A stretch of 64,000 bases of DNA from Oscillospiraceae bacterium. GTDB taxonomy: Bacteria > Bacillota > Clostridia > Oscillospirales > Ruminococcaceae. The position numbers were made by a program, and so were the translations under genes. The stretch spans positions 1 through 64,000 of the forward strand of contig WRCY01000007.1 in assembly GCA_009783695.1 (NCBI GenBank), in the 5' to 3' direction. Shown here in pieces: positions 35,681-44,096 of this stretch. How positions within the stretch are numbered: the stretch's first letter is position 1; every line of letters starts with the position of its first letter. The notes under the pieces are model-generated. The model was not told where the DNA came from and searched no databases. It worked only from the letters and a program-made list of their open reading frames with translations.

Positions 35681-37219
35681 TTATGCTTGATAATTATTTA
35701 TAAATATGAAATTTATAATACCCATAACAAGCGCGATTAATAGCACAAGCGGGATTAGTTTTTTCAGAATCGCCGAAACTTTATCAGTTTGCTTGGTTGC
35801 AAGAGCGCCCATGAACACCAGCGTAGAGCCGATTGAACAGCCCAGCGCACCCGAAATCGACTGCGCCGCCGACATGACTGCTTGATTTAATCCGAGATTT
35901 TCTGCAACCGCCCGCTGAAACTCACCGAACATCACGTTGGAGTTGGTATTGTTGCCGGTGAGGAAGCTTGCAAGAACGCCGAGGAACGGCGCGATGAAAG
36001 GATATAACTGCCCCATGAAGCCGGCAACCGTGTTCGCAAGACGCAGCATCATCCCCGAATCCATCATAATAAGCGACATATGCCCGAAAGCGAGCAGCGC
36101 CAGTGTTGCGGGGATTCCTTTTTTGACCGTTTGCTTTGCGGCGTTTTTGAAGATTTTAATGTCCCAAACGCCCGCTTTTTTGTAAATCATACAAGCGGCA
36201 GCGGCAGCAATAAGAAGCACCATCGCCGGGTGCGCGAAAATTCGCAGCGGGTTAAAATTCTCCTCCGCGGCGGCAATGTGCGGGGTTTCGAGCGTTGTTT
36301 GCGTTTCGGGAAAGCTGAACGAGATTGCAACTTTGTTGCGTATATCAACCGGTATAAATTGAAATGACAGAAGTAAAAACATTATCAGCGCATACGGGAA
36401 AACTGATTGCAGGAGGCCGAGCTTGTCTTTGTATAAACGGGTTTTCCCGGTTCTTTTTACACGTAATCTGTAAAGCAGAAACATAACTGCAAGCCCGCTG
36501 AGCGCGGTGATAAGCGTTCCGAGCGAATACATTCCCCCGGATATAATAAAATACTGCACAGACGACATTACCGCGGCAACCGGAAGTATATACATGAGCC
36601 CTTTTGCGATGCCTTTGAATCCGCCGTAAATGAAGCAAACGCCGATACCCGTCAGCAGTATCGTCGAGGTGTTGAACACCCACATCGGCAGCCCGAGTTC
36701 CTCGGGCGGGAGTTTGGTAATGCCCTGAATCACGAAGAACGCCGCGCCCATAGAGCCGAATGTAATCGCCCATGAGTGCCCGAGCAGACAGGCGGCAAGC
36801 GACTTCACCGGATTGAATCCGAGTGAAATCAATATCGGAGCAACAATTACCGACGGAATCCCGAATCCTGCAATCCCCTGCAGCATTCCCGTGAACAGCC
36901 AGGCGAGCAGCACGAATGAAACAAATTCATCTCTGACTAAGACCTTAATGTTCTCGTTTATAACTTTAATCGCACCGAAGTCGTTGACTAAGTGATATAA
37001 AAACAGCGCGCACCAGACAATGAGTGAAACAAAAAGCGCAAGCCACAAAGCTTTTCCCGAGGCTGCGGCGAGCCCGAAGCCGGTGATTCCGAAGAACGCT
37101 ATTGCGATTATAAGCGCGAAAGCCAGAGCAACCGCCCCCGCCTTGGTCACGGGAAGCTTCAGCACAATCAAGCATACAAGCAGACATATTATAGGCAAAA
37201 CCGATAGAATCGTCAGCAT
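35681..37219 (-). CDS. lctP: L-lactate permease family transporter, 512 aa
   Basis: About thirteen membrane spans with the LctP family words: VWCALFLYHLVNDFGA, LLAWLFTGMLQGIAGFGIPS (the GIAGFG motif), PILISLGFNPVKSLAACLLGHSW and FLTGNNTNSNVMFG. Lactate/H+ symporter or related glycolate/lactate carrier in the cell membrane. Has its own promoter overlapping the end of the P-type ATPase gene. Pairs with pyc downstream. The gene symbol is by family, the substrate is inferred. Confidence 0.9.
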   Translation of the reverse strand: MLTILSVLPIICLLVCLIVLKLPVTKAGAVALAFALIIAIAFFGITGFGLAAASGKALWLALFVSLIVWCALFLYHLVNDFGAIKVINENIKVLVRDEFVSFVLLAWLFTGMLQGIAGFGIPSVIVAPILISLGFNPVKSLAACLLGHSWAITFGSMGAAFFVIQGITKLPPEELGLPMWVFNTSTILLTGIGVCFIYGGFKGIAKGLMYILPVAAVMSSVQYFIISGGMYSLGTLITALSGLAVMFLLYRLRVKRTGKTRLYKDKLGLLQSVFPYALIMFLLLSFQFIPVDIRNKVAISFSFPETQTTLETPHIAAAEENFNPLRIFAHPAMVLLIAAAAACMIYKKAGVWDIKIFKNAAKQTVKKGIPATLALLAFGHMSLIMMDSGMMLRLANTVAGFMGQLYPFIAPFLGVLASFLTGNNTNSNVMFGEFQRAVAENLGLNQAVMSAAQSISGALGCSIGSTLVFMGALATKQTDKVSAILKKLIPLVLLIALVMGIINFIFINNYQA

Positions 37220-37251
37220 TAATTTTTACGACCTTTGCGTTTAGTTAAAAT

Positions 37252-37280
37252 ATTTTACCATAAATTGGAAATTATGTCAA
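37252..37280 (-). promoter_or_regulatory. Lactate permease promoter
   Basis: Minus strand TTGACA (37275-37280), 17-base spacer, TAAAAT (37252-37257). The -35 box overlaps the stop codon region of the upstream ATPase gene. Confidence 0.8.
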
Positions 37281-39706
37281 GTTTTAAATACCTTTTTTGA
37301 AATCTCGCTCCCGGCCAGTGTAACAAAAACAAACGCAAGGCACACCGCAGCTTGTGTAAAATTTAGCGGTACTGTTGTAAATAAACTGTTTAAAACCGGC
37401 ACATACATAACCGCAATAAGAATCATTAGCGACAGCAAAATTGAAATATTAAGGAACCGGTTTTTAAACAGGCTTTTTTTAAAGCAAAGCGCAGCTTCCG
37501 TCTTCGACGGATATGCAATTAAAAGCTCACTTGCAACAAGCGTGAAAAAGCACATACTGACGGCAACCGCATAATTATCATACGCAAAAAGCCCGACCAG
37601 GAACGCACCGAGCGCACCCGCGCAGACAAACAATGACCGGAACGCAACCGAGCCTTTCATAGATTTGTTAATTATAGGCTCGCGAGGGTCGCGTGGCGGA
37701 CGCTTCATAATCCCCGCCTCCCTGCCCTCCATGCCGAGCGCGAACGCAGGGAACGCGTCAGTAATCAGGTTTATGAACAGCAGCTGCGTCGCCACAAGCG
37801 GCACGGGAAGCCCGAAAATAATCGCGAGTAATATTATAAGAATCTCGCCGATATTGCACGCCAAAAGATACCCGGTGACCTTGCGTATATTACCGTATAT
37901 CGTCCGCCCCTGCTCAACCGCTCCGACTATGCTCGCAAAATTATCGTCGGTGAGAATCATGTCGGCGGTTTCCTTGGAAACGTCGGTGCCTGTAATCCCC
38001 ATTGCTATGCCGATGTCGGCTTTTTTAAGCGACGGCGCGTCATTGACGCCGTCGCCTGTCATCGCGACAATGTGCCCCCCTGTTTTCAGCTGCGTAACTA
38101 TATTTACCTTATCCTCCGGCGACACGCGTGCGTAAACGTCTTCGGGCGCTATACCGAGCTCCTTTGCAATGGCAAGCGCTGTAATTTTATGGTCGCCTGT
38201 AATCATCTTAACATTAATCCCTGCAGTTCGGCACTGCGCGATTGCGTTTTTCGCTTCCTCGCGCGGCGGGTCAATAATGCCCATCAGTCCGATAAACCTG
38301 CCGTCCACCGCGAATGCAAGCACTCGCAGCGCCCTGCCCGCCATTTCATCGGATTTTTTGTGAACCTCATCGCTGACAGGCGTACACTGCCTTAATACAG
38401 CTTCAAGCGAGCCTTTTAGCCAGTTTTTTCCGCCTGCAGTAACCTGCATAAACTTTTTTTCACTGTCGAACGGTATCTCATCAGTCCGCTCGCAGCCGCT
38501 GATGTCAACACCCGCTTTGTCTGCAGCAACAGCAAGCGCAACTTCCGTCGGCTCGCCGATATAGCTGCCGTTTTCATTTCTGATTGAGTTATTACACAGC
38601 ACACCACACTTAAACAAATTGTCAATTGTAAGTTGTAAATTGTCAATTGTCCATATTTCCGTCACTGTCATTTTGTTTTGCGTCAGCGTACCTGTTTTAT
38701 CCGAGCATATAACTGTAGTACTGCCGAGCGTTTCAACCGCTCTGAGCTTCTTGATGATTGCATTTCTTTTCACCATTTTCTGCACGCCGATTGCAAGGAT
38801 TACAGTCGCCACAATCGCGACGCCCTCCGGCACCGCCGCAACAGCCAAAGACACAGACACCATCAGCATTTCAACTATATCGCGCGGGTCGCCGATACCG
38901 AGCATGTTATATAAGAAGCCGATTCCGAACACAAGCGCGCAGGTCGCAATGCAGACAATCCCGAGCACCTTTGCCATGCCGTTCAGCTTGTCCTGCAAGG
39001 GCGTGCTGCCCTCGTCTGTTTCGTTCAGAATCGCCGCTATTCTGCCCATTTCGGTGTTCATTCCCGTAGCACAAACGACGCCCGCGCCGCGCCCGTAAGT
39101 CACGACAGTGCCCATTGCTGCCGAATTTACACGGTCGCCGAGCGGCACACCGCTGTCAAGAACAGCTTCTGCATTTTTCTCAACCGGAACCGACTCGCCG
39201 GTCAGCGCGGATTCGTCAACCTTGAGATTAACGCACTCGACAAGCCTTAAATCGGCAGGGATATAATCGCCCGCATCCAGCACAATTACATCACCTAAAA
39301 CAACATTCCCGGATTCAATCCTCTCGACTGCACTGTTTCTGCGAACCTTAGCTTTCGGGCTTGACATGCTTTTTAATTCTTTCAGCGCATTGTCGGCTTT
39401 ATTCTCCTGCGTAATGCCGATAATCATGTTAACAACCAGAATCCCCATGATTATAACCGCGTCCTTGAGCCCGTCCCCGGCAACTATGGAAATCACTGCC
39501 GCCGCAATTAGTATTAAAACAAGAAAATCCTTGAACTGCGCCAATATCCGCATAAGCAGCGACTTTTTCTTCGCGCCTGCAAGCTTGTTGGCGCCGTTTT
39601 GCGCGAGCCTTCGTGCGGCCTCGTCCGCGGTTAAGCCGCGCTCAAAATCCACATCAAGCACTCTCAATGACTGCGAAATACCTTTATTGTAAAACTCTGT
39701 ATCCAT
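37277..39706 (-). CDS. Cation-transporting P-type ATPase (probable Mn/Ca exporter), 809 aa
   Basis: P2-type ATPase: TGES (about 169-172), transmembrane ion-site words AAVPEGVA and LLFINLITDAFPAFALGME, phosphorylated Asp in CSDKTGTLTQNK (about 336), and MTGDGVNDAPSLKKADIGIA. No CPC motif, so not a heavy-metal P1B pump. The yybP-ykoY-type riboswitch upstream argues for Mn2+ export rather than only Ca2+. A 7-bp repeat array inserted in frame just after the P-site encodes TIDNLQLTIDNL (about residues 353-364), next to the nucleotide-binding domain. Confidence 0.93.
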   Translation of the reverse strand: MDTEFYNKGISQSLRVLDVDFERGLTADEAARRLAQNGANKLAGAKKKSLLMRILAQFKDFLVLILIAAAVISIVAGDGLKDAVIIMGILVVNMIIGITQENKADNALKELKSMSSPKAKVRRNSAVERIESGNVVLGDVIVLDAGDYIPADLRLVECVNLKVDESALTGESVPVEKNAEAVLDSGVPLGDRVNSAAMGTVVTYGRGAGVVCATGMNTEMGRIAAILNETDEGSTPLQDKLNGMAKVLGIVCIATCALVFGIGFLYNMLGIGDPRDIVEMLMVSVSLAVAAVPEGVAIVATVILAIGVQKMVKRNAIIKKLRAVETLGSTTVICSDKTGTLTQNKMTVTEIWTIDNLQLTIDNLFKCGVLCNNSIRNENGSYIGEPTEVALAVAADKAGVDISGCERTDEIPFDSEKKFMQVTAGGKNWLKGSLEAVLRQCTPVSDEVHKKSDEMAGRALRVLAFAVDGRFIGLMGIIDPPREEAKNAIAQCRTAGINVKMITGDHKITALAIAKELGIAPEDVYARVSPEDKVNIVTQLKTGGHIVAMTGDGVNDAPSLKKADIGIAMGITGTDVSKETADMILTDDNFASIVGAVEQGRTIYGNIRKVTGYLLACNIGEILIILLAIIFGLPVPLVATQLLFINLITDAFPAFALGMEGREAGIMKRPPRDPREPIINKSMKGSVAFRSLFVCAGALGAFLVGLFAYDNYAVAVSMCFFTLVASELLIAYPSKTEAALCFKKSLFKNRFLNISILLSLMILIAVMYVPVLNSLFTTVPLNFTQAAVCLAFVFVTLAGSEISKKVFKT
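38616..38651 (-). repeat. Heptanucleotide repeat array inside the ATPase gene
   Basis: Five units of ACAATTG or close variants on the minus strand (GACAATTG ACAATTT ACAACTT ...). It codes TIDNLQLTIDNL, residues not expected in the family at this place. The same unit is repeated eight times at 48724-48781. Confidence 0.8.
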
Positions 39707-39783
39707 ATTTTTATTATGCCCTTTCTTTACTAATGTTGTATTAAAATATCGTTTTCACCGATTTGGGTTTTTTATCTTGAAGC
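39707..39783 (-). repeat. Leader repeat family copy
   Basis: Minus strand AAGCTTCAAGATAAAAAAC, then CAAATCGGTGAAAACGATA and TTTTAATACAACATTAG, ending AAGAAAGGGCATAATAAAAA before the ATPase ATG. Borders the MITE to its right exactly. Confidence 0.8.
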
Positions 39784-39949
39784 TTAGAGCCTATCCAACA
39801 ATAGAACGTGTACAGATTGGTGAGTGGATTTTTCGTCAGACAAGGCAATTTTTTGGCGAATATCCGTTGATATTTAAGAAAAAATTAACGCAGTATGACG
39901 GAAAATACGCTGTCAAGATGTACGTGGACTATTGTTGGATAGGCTCTTA
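39784..39949. mobile_element. MITE with 18-bp perfect terminal inverted repeats
   Basis: GAGCCTATCCAACAATAG (39787-39804) and its exact complement (39929-39946) enclose 124 bases that are themselves an imperfect palindrome (GTGTACA/TGTAC, TTTTTCGTCA/TGACGGAAAA, AATTTTTT/AAAAAATT). Flanked on both sides by TTA, a probable 3-bp target duplication. No reading frame of note. Lies between the Mn riboswitch terminator and the ATPase gene. Confidence 0.9.
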
Positions 39950-39960
39950 ATACATCCTCT

Positions 39961-40165
39961 AAAAATAAACAAACCCAAGCACAGCCTTATGCAGGCTATA
40001 CCTGAGTCTCGCTAATTAAGACAAAACCGAGTTTTTACACCGGCTGCAAACACCTGCTCTTTCCGGTGAGCGTTGTTTCATGTCAGTATAAAAACCGTGA
40101 TGACGGCTTGCCACGCGGATTATTAATTCCGCGCAAACTACTCCCTCATGAGTTATTCTGTTGCA
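39961..40165 (-). ncRNA. yybP-ykoY manganese riboswitch
   Basis: Transcribed on the minus strand towards the P-type ATPase gene. It has the conserved GGGAGTAG (40145-40138), CCGTCATCACGG, and GCGAGAC (40012-40006) near the end of the aptamer. The aptamer end overlaps a 13-bp stem with wobble pairs (CTCAGGTATAGCC / GGCTGTGCTTGGG) followed by TTTGTTTATTTTT, an intrinsic terminator. Class members bind Mn2+ and switch on exporters; Mn2+ binding should keep the GCGAGAC strand in the aptamer and prevent termination. Class assigned by motif and context, not by alignment. Confidence 0.85.
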
Positions 40166-40168
40166 CTT

Positions 40169-40197
40169 ATTATAACATATTTTTCATGACTTGTCAA
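40169..40197 (-). promoter_or_regulatory. Promoter of riboswitch-ATPase transcript
   Basis: Minus strand TTGACA (40192-40197), 17-base spacer, TATAAT (40169-40174). Transcription would begin near 40162, just upstream of the aptamer. Confidence 0.9.
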
Positions 40198-40345
40198 CTT
40201 TTATTATATGATACACAATTTGTGCATTATATACATGACGAACGCAATATATTGATAATGTTTAGGTATTATGCAAATTGCCCTAATCCCGAAAATATGT
40301 TAAAATTAATTTGTACATATTGAAGAATTACAAAAACTTTGAAAC

Positions 40346-40385
40346 TTTTTTCGTCTTTATATTGTTTTATATATAGACGAAAAAA
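40346..40385 (+). promoter_or_regulatory. 5'-UTR hairpin of the FN3-dockerin gene
   Basis: TTTTTTCGTCT (40346-40356) pairs with AGACGAAAAAA (40375-40385) across an 18-base AT loop, ending 10 bases before the GGAGGAAG ribosome site. May stabilise the mRNA or terminate read-through from the left. Confidence 0.6.
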
Positions 40386-40406
40386 TAGTAAAAATGGAGG
40401 AAGAAC

Positions 40407-42980
40407 ATGAAACTAAAGAGAATCACAGCTATACTTACAGCGCTTACGCTTATACTTATTACAATACCGACAGCGGCGGCGGAAGATTTTATAGCCGTGA
40501 CAAGCATTACGGGCGTTTCCACCAACGCAACGGCCGGTACCCAGCTTATGCTTGACAATGCCACTGTACAGCCGGTGAACGCCACTAACCAGGCTATAGT
40601 CTGGACAGTCGCCGACCAAGGGTCGACAGGCGCTTCTATTTCCGGTGCGGCGTTTAATGCGTCTGGCTCGGGAACAGCGATAATAACCGCGACAATCGCG
40701 AGCGGCTCCGGCGAGGGCGTGAATTACACCCAGGACTTCACCATATCCGTTAATATGCCTTTCATCGGAGTGACGGATATAACGGGAATCCCTGCAAATC
40801 AGACAGCGGGAACATTTTTGCTTGAGGGTGTCATCTCCCCCGCGAACGCCACCAGCACAGGCATCGTGTGGAGCCTTGTCAACGCGGGGACGACAGGCGC
40901 GTCTGTTTCGGGAAACTCGCTCACAACGACCAACACCGGAACAGTTCTCATTCGCGCTACAATAGAAAACGGATTGACAAGCGCAACTCATTTCGTTAAA
41001 GATTTTTCAATTAATATCGGTACACAAACCATTACAAGCGTTTCCGTTCAAATCCCCGCGCCCGAAACCTTCGGGCTGCGCCCGACAACAGCGACCCTGC
41101 CCACCAACTCAAACTTCACCGTAAATTCGGTTACGTGGCGGGTGGGAACGACGAACTTTACGGGAGCTTCGTTCCTCGGGAACACCCGCTATACAGTCGA
41201 TATAACCATAGCCGCAAATTCCGGCTTCACATTTGCGGACGGCAGCTCTTTTATAGGCAGAATCAATGCCACCGCCCCCACTAACTTAGTGCGTAACACC
41301 AACGGCACGATTACTATGTCGCTTGAGTTTCCCTCAACCAGAGCCACCAGCGTCCTGCCGACAGCCCCACAGAACTTCAAAGCCGAGCCCGGCAACAACC
41401 AGGTGAGGCTTACCTGGACTGCCCCCCAGAACACCGGCGGCAGCAATATCGTGAGATACCAGCTTTCATACGGGCTTACCACCGGTTACACGCGGCAATG
41501 GGATAATATCCCAAACTCCAGCGGAACGACTGTCGCATATACCGTGACCGGTCTTGAAAACGACAAGGAATATACGTTTGAGCTGCGGGCGGTGAACCAG
41601 GCCTACGGAGGCGGCGTGGCAACCTCGGCGATTAGGTCGATGCCTGTAGGTACCGCAACAGCTCCCCAGAACTTCCGCGTTTCACCCGGTAACAATCACG
41701 TATTGATTTCATGGACACCTCCGTCATTCACGGGCGGAACAATCACAGGTTATGAGTATTCGTACGCGCCCTCGGGCAGCTACACCGAAAGCTGGGACGA
41801 GGTTCCCCGCACGGGCTCGGGCGTACCGCTCAACTATGTTGTGGAGGATGTCACCAACGGCGTCGAATACACTTTCCAGGTCAGAGCGGTGAACTCCAAC
41901 GGAGAGGGCACAGCCTCGGCTAAGATTAACGGCATGCCTGCGGTAAATATAATCTCGGCACCGAGAAGCTTCTCGGCGACAGCCGGAAACGAGCAGGTCG
42001 TGCTCTCATGGAACACACCGCAAAGCCTTGGCGGCAACACGATTACAAAATATCAGTACTCACAAATCACAACCTCGGGAAACCCGACATGGCGCGATGT
42101 TCCCGATTCAAACGCGAATACTAATTCATTTACGATTACGGGGCTCACCAACGGCACAACTTACTTCTTTGAAGTTCGCGCGGTAGCCGGCTCAGTCTTA
42201 GGCTCTACTTCGGGCGTAAGAGTAGCGGCACCCGCCGCCGCCATCTCGAACAGTACCACCTCTGTTGACAACAGGGCGGGCGATATTCAGACCGCGGCAA
42301 ACAACAACACAGGGCAAACCATAACGGTTACCATGGCTTCCGGCTCAAACTCAATTTCCAAAGCGGTTCTCGATTCAATCAGAGGTAAAAACGTAATACT
42401 TTCACTTGATTACGGCGCCCTGGGCAGAATCACGATTAACGGCACGGGAGTTAATTCAACCAACGGCGCGTCAACCCTTAACATGAATCTTCAGCGCACC
42501 TCCGGAACAGCCACGATGATTGCCGAATACGCGATTCCGAAAACAGAGATTGACGCAAGGAACCCCCTGCCCGTTCATCAGCTTAAAATAGGTTCCGGCT
42601 CTTCCGTTGCTATTAACGGCACGGTTACCGTTAACGTCGGCGACGCGAATTCCGGCAGAAACGCAATCCTGTGCAGATACAACGCAACCTCAAAGCAATT
42701 CGAGGTTATAAATTCAAGCGTAATAGCCTCAAACGGCACTGCCGCGATTGAATTTACGGGAACCGGCGACTATCTGATTATCGTTCAGCGCGACGGCGAT
42801 GTGAACGGCAATAACGAAATCGGCACGGACGACGCTCTTGAAATCCTCAGAGCCGTTGCAGGAATCATAAAGCTTGACCCTGTTCAGCTGCACGTAGCAA
42901 GCACAAGGCGCGACAGCAAGGTTGAAACAGGCGACGCAATGGCCATACTGCGGCGCGTCGCGGGGCTTACCGTATCCTAA
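40407..42980 (+). CDS. Secreted BIG/FN3/dockerin protein, 857 aa
   Basis: Signal peptide (LKRITAILTALTLILITIPT). Two related BIG-like modules follow (residues 32-115 and 117-200; both carry TAG...NAT...I/VWTV/SL...GTTGAS). Next come a third sheet module and three fibronectin III domains (about 315-400, 411-500, 514-610; each APQNF/APRSF...L/ISWT/NTP...Y...ITGL.NG..Y.F.VRAV). A beta-rich module follows, then a C-terminal type I dockerin with two calcium-loop repeats (GDVNGNNEIGTDDALEILRA; DSKVETGDAMAILRRVAG). It would dock on a cohesin scaffold or bind the envelope. No catalytic domain, so likely structural or adhesive. Confidence 0.88.
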   Translation: MKLKRITAILTALTLILITIPTAAAEDFIAVTSITGVSTNATAGTQLMLDNATVQPVNATNQAIVWTVADQGSTGASISGAAFNASGSGTAIITATIASGSGEGVNYTQDFTISVNMPFIGVTDITGIPANQTAGTFLLEGVISPANATSTGIVWSLVNAGTTGASVSGNSLTTTNTGTVLIRATIENGLTSATHFVKDFSINIGTQTITSVSVQIPAPETFGLRPTTATLPTNSNFTVNSVTWRVGTTNFTGASFLGNTRYTVDITIAANSGFTFADGSSFIGRINATAPTNLVRNTNGTITMSLEFPSTRATSVLPTAPQNFKAEPGNNQVRLTWTAPQNTGGSNIVRYQLSYGLTTGYTRQWDNIPNSSGTTVAYTVTGLENDKEYTFELRAVNQAYGGGVATSAIRSMPVGTATAPQNFRVSPGNNHVLISWTPPSFTGGTITGYEYSYAPSGSYTESWDEVPRTGSGVPLNYVVEDVTNGVEYTFQVRAVNSNGEGTASAKINGMPAVNIISAPRSFSATAGNEQVVLSWNTPQSLGGNTITKYQYSQITTSGNPTWRDVPDSNANTNSFTITGLTNGTTYFFEVRAVAGSVLGSTSGVRVAAPAAAISNSTTSVDNRAGDIQTAANNNTGQTITVTMASGSNSISKAVLDSIRGKNVILSLDYGALGRITINGTGVNSTNGASTLNMNLQRTSGTATMIAEYAIPKTEIDARNPLPVHQLKIGSGSSVAINGTVTVNVGDANSGRNAILCRYNATSKQFEVINSSVIASNGTAAIEFTGTGDYLIIVQRDGDVNGNNEIGTDDALEILRAVAGIIKLDPVQLHVASTRRDSKVETGDAMAILRRVAGLTVS

Positions 42981-42990
42981 ATAAACATAT

Positions 42991-43031
42991 AAAACACTCG
43001 CTGTACATTAAACTGTACGGCGAGTGTTTTT
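42991..43031. terminator. Bidirectional terminator
   Basis: AAAACACTCGC...GCGAGTGTTTT with an inner TGTAC stem, T-tracts on both sides. Separates the dockerin gene from the end of the pilus operon. Confidence 0.93.
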
Positions 43032-43043
43032 ATTTATTCGTTT

Positions 43044-44096
43044 TTATACGAGCCGCTTGTCAAGCGCGGTTATGTCCTGCGCGTAGCTGAGCGCGGTATC
43101 GCGCGTAACCCAGCCGCCATAATAAAGCTCCGATATGGCGTCGTCCATTGTCTGCATACCGAGTTTTTTGCTCGTTTGCAAAACCGACGGAATCTGAAAG
43201 GTTTTTCCCTCGCGGATATAACTCTTGATTGCGCCGTTGGACAGCATTACCTCAATGGCAGCCACTCTGCCCTTGCCGTCCTTTTTCGGCAGCAGCTGCT
43301 GTGAAACCACGCACTCCAGCACATCCGCGAGCTGCGTTCTGATTTGCTGCTGTTGATACGGCGGGAAGATGTCAATGATTCTGTCAACTGTATTGGCGGC
43401 GCCGACTGTGTGCAGTGTTGAGAAAACTAAGTGCCCTGTTTCGGCAGCGGTAACGGCTGTGGAAATAGTTTCCAGGTCACGCATCTCCCCCACCAGTATT
43501 ACGTCGGGGTCCTGCCGCAGCGAGGCGCGCAACGCCGACGCAAAGTTCCTCGAGTCAGTGCCCATGTCCCGCTGATTAACTATGCTTTGTTTGTGCGAGT
43601 GCAGGTACTCAACAGGGTCTTCAAGCGTGATTACATGATACTTGTATGTATTGTTAATAATGTTGATGAGCGAGGCGAGCGTTGTGGATTTACCGCTGCC
43701 CGTAGCTCCCGTAACAAGCACCAGACCTCTGCGTTTGTGCACCATTTCTATTACGCTTGCGGGAATCCCGAGCTCCTCCGGGCCGGGGATATGCAGGTTA
43801 AGTATACGCGCGACAAGCGCCATGCTTCCCCGCTGATAAAACACATTCACGCGGTAACGCCCGACTCGGGGAATGGAATGAGCGAAGTCCACCTCGCCGT
43901 CCTTGCGCAGAATCTCTTTCTGATTATCGCTCATTATTTCAAAAGCGACTCTTTCTATATCCGCGCCGCTCATGCGCTCGTCGCCGATAGGCGTAATGTG
44001 CCCGTCAACACGGCAGGAGGGCGGGCGCGCAATGGTTAAATGCAGGTCTGACGCATGCAGGGCCGCCGCTTGTTGAATCAAGGTTTCAAAAGTCAT
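43044..44096 (-). CDS. pilT: Type IV pilus retraction ATPase
   Basis: Secretion-type hexameric ATPase that depolymerises the pilus. Walker A GATGSGKST (about residues 129-137), Asp-box ITLEDPVEYLH, Walker B LRQDPDVILVGEMRD, His-box HLVFSTLHTVGAANTVDRI and the C-terminal AIRDGKT-type region (IREGKTFQIPSVLQTSKKLG) typical of PilT. 350 aa is normal. Its ATG overlaps the last base of the pilB stop (TAATG). Last gene of the operon, ending at a strong terminator. Confidence 0.95.
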   Translation of the reverse strand: MTFETLIQQAAALHASDLHLTIARPPSCRVDGHITPIGDERMSGADIERVAFEIMSDNQKEILRKDGEVDFAHSIPRVGRYRVNVFYQRGSMALVARILNLHIPGPEELGIPASVIEMVHKRRGLVLVTGATGSGKSTTLASLINIINNTYKYHVITLEDPVEYLHSHKQSIVNQRDMGTDSRNFASALRASLRQDPDVILVGEMRDLETISTAVTAAETGHLVFSTLHTVGAANTVDRIIDIFPPYQQQQIRTQLADVLECVVSQQLLPKKDGKGRVAAIEVMLSNGAIKSYIREGKTFQIPSVLQTSKKLGMQTMDDAISELYYGGWVTRDTALSYAQDITALDKRLV

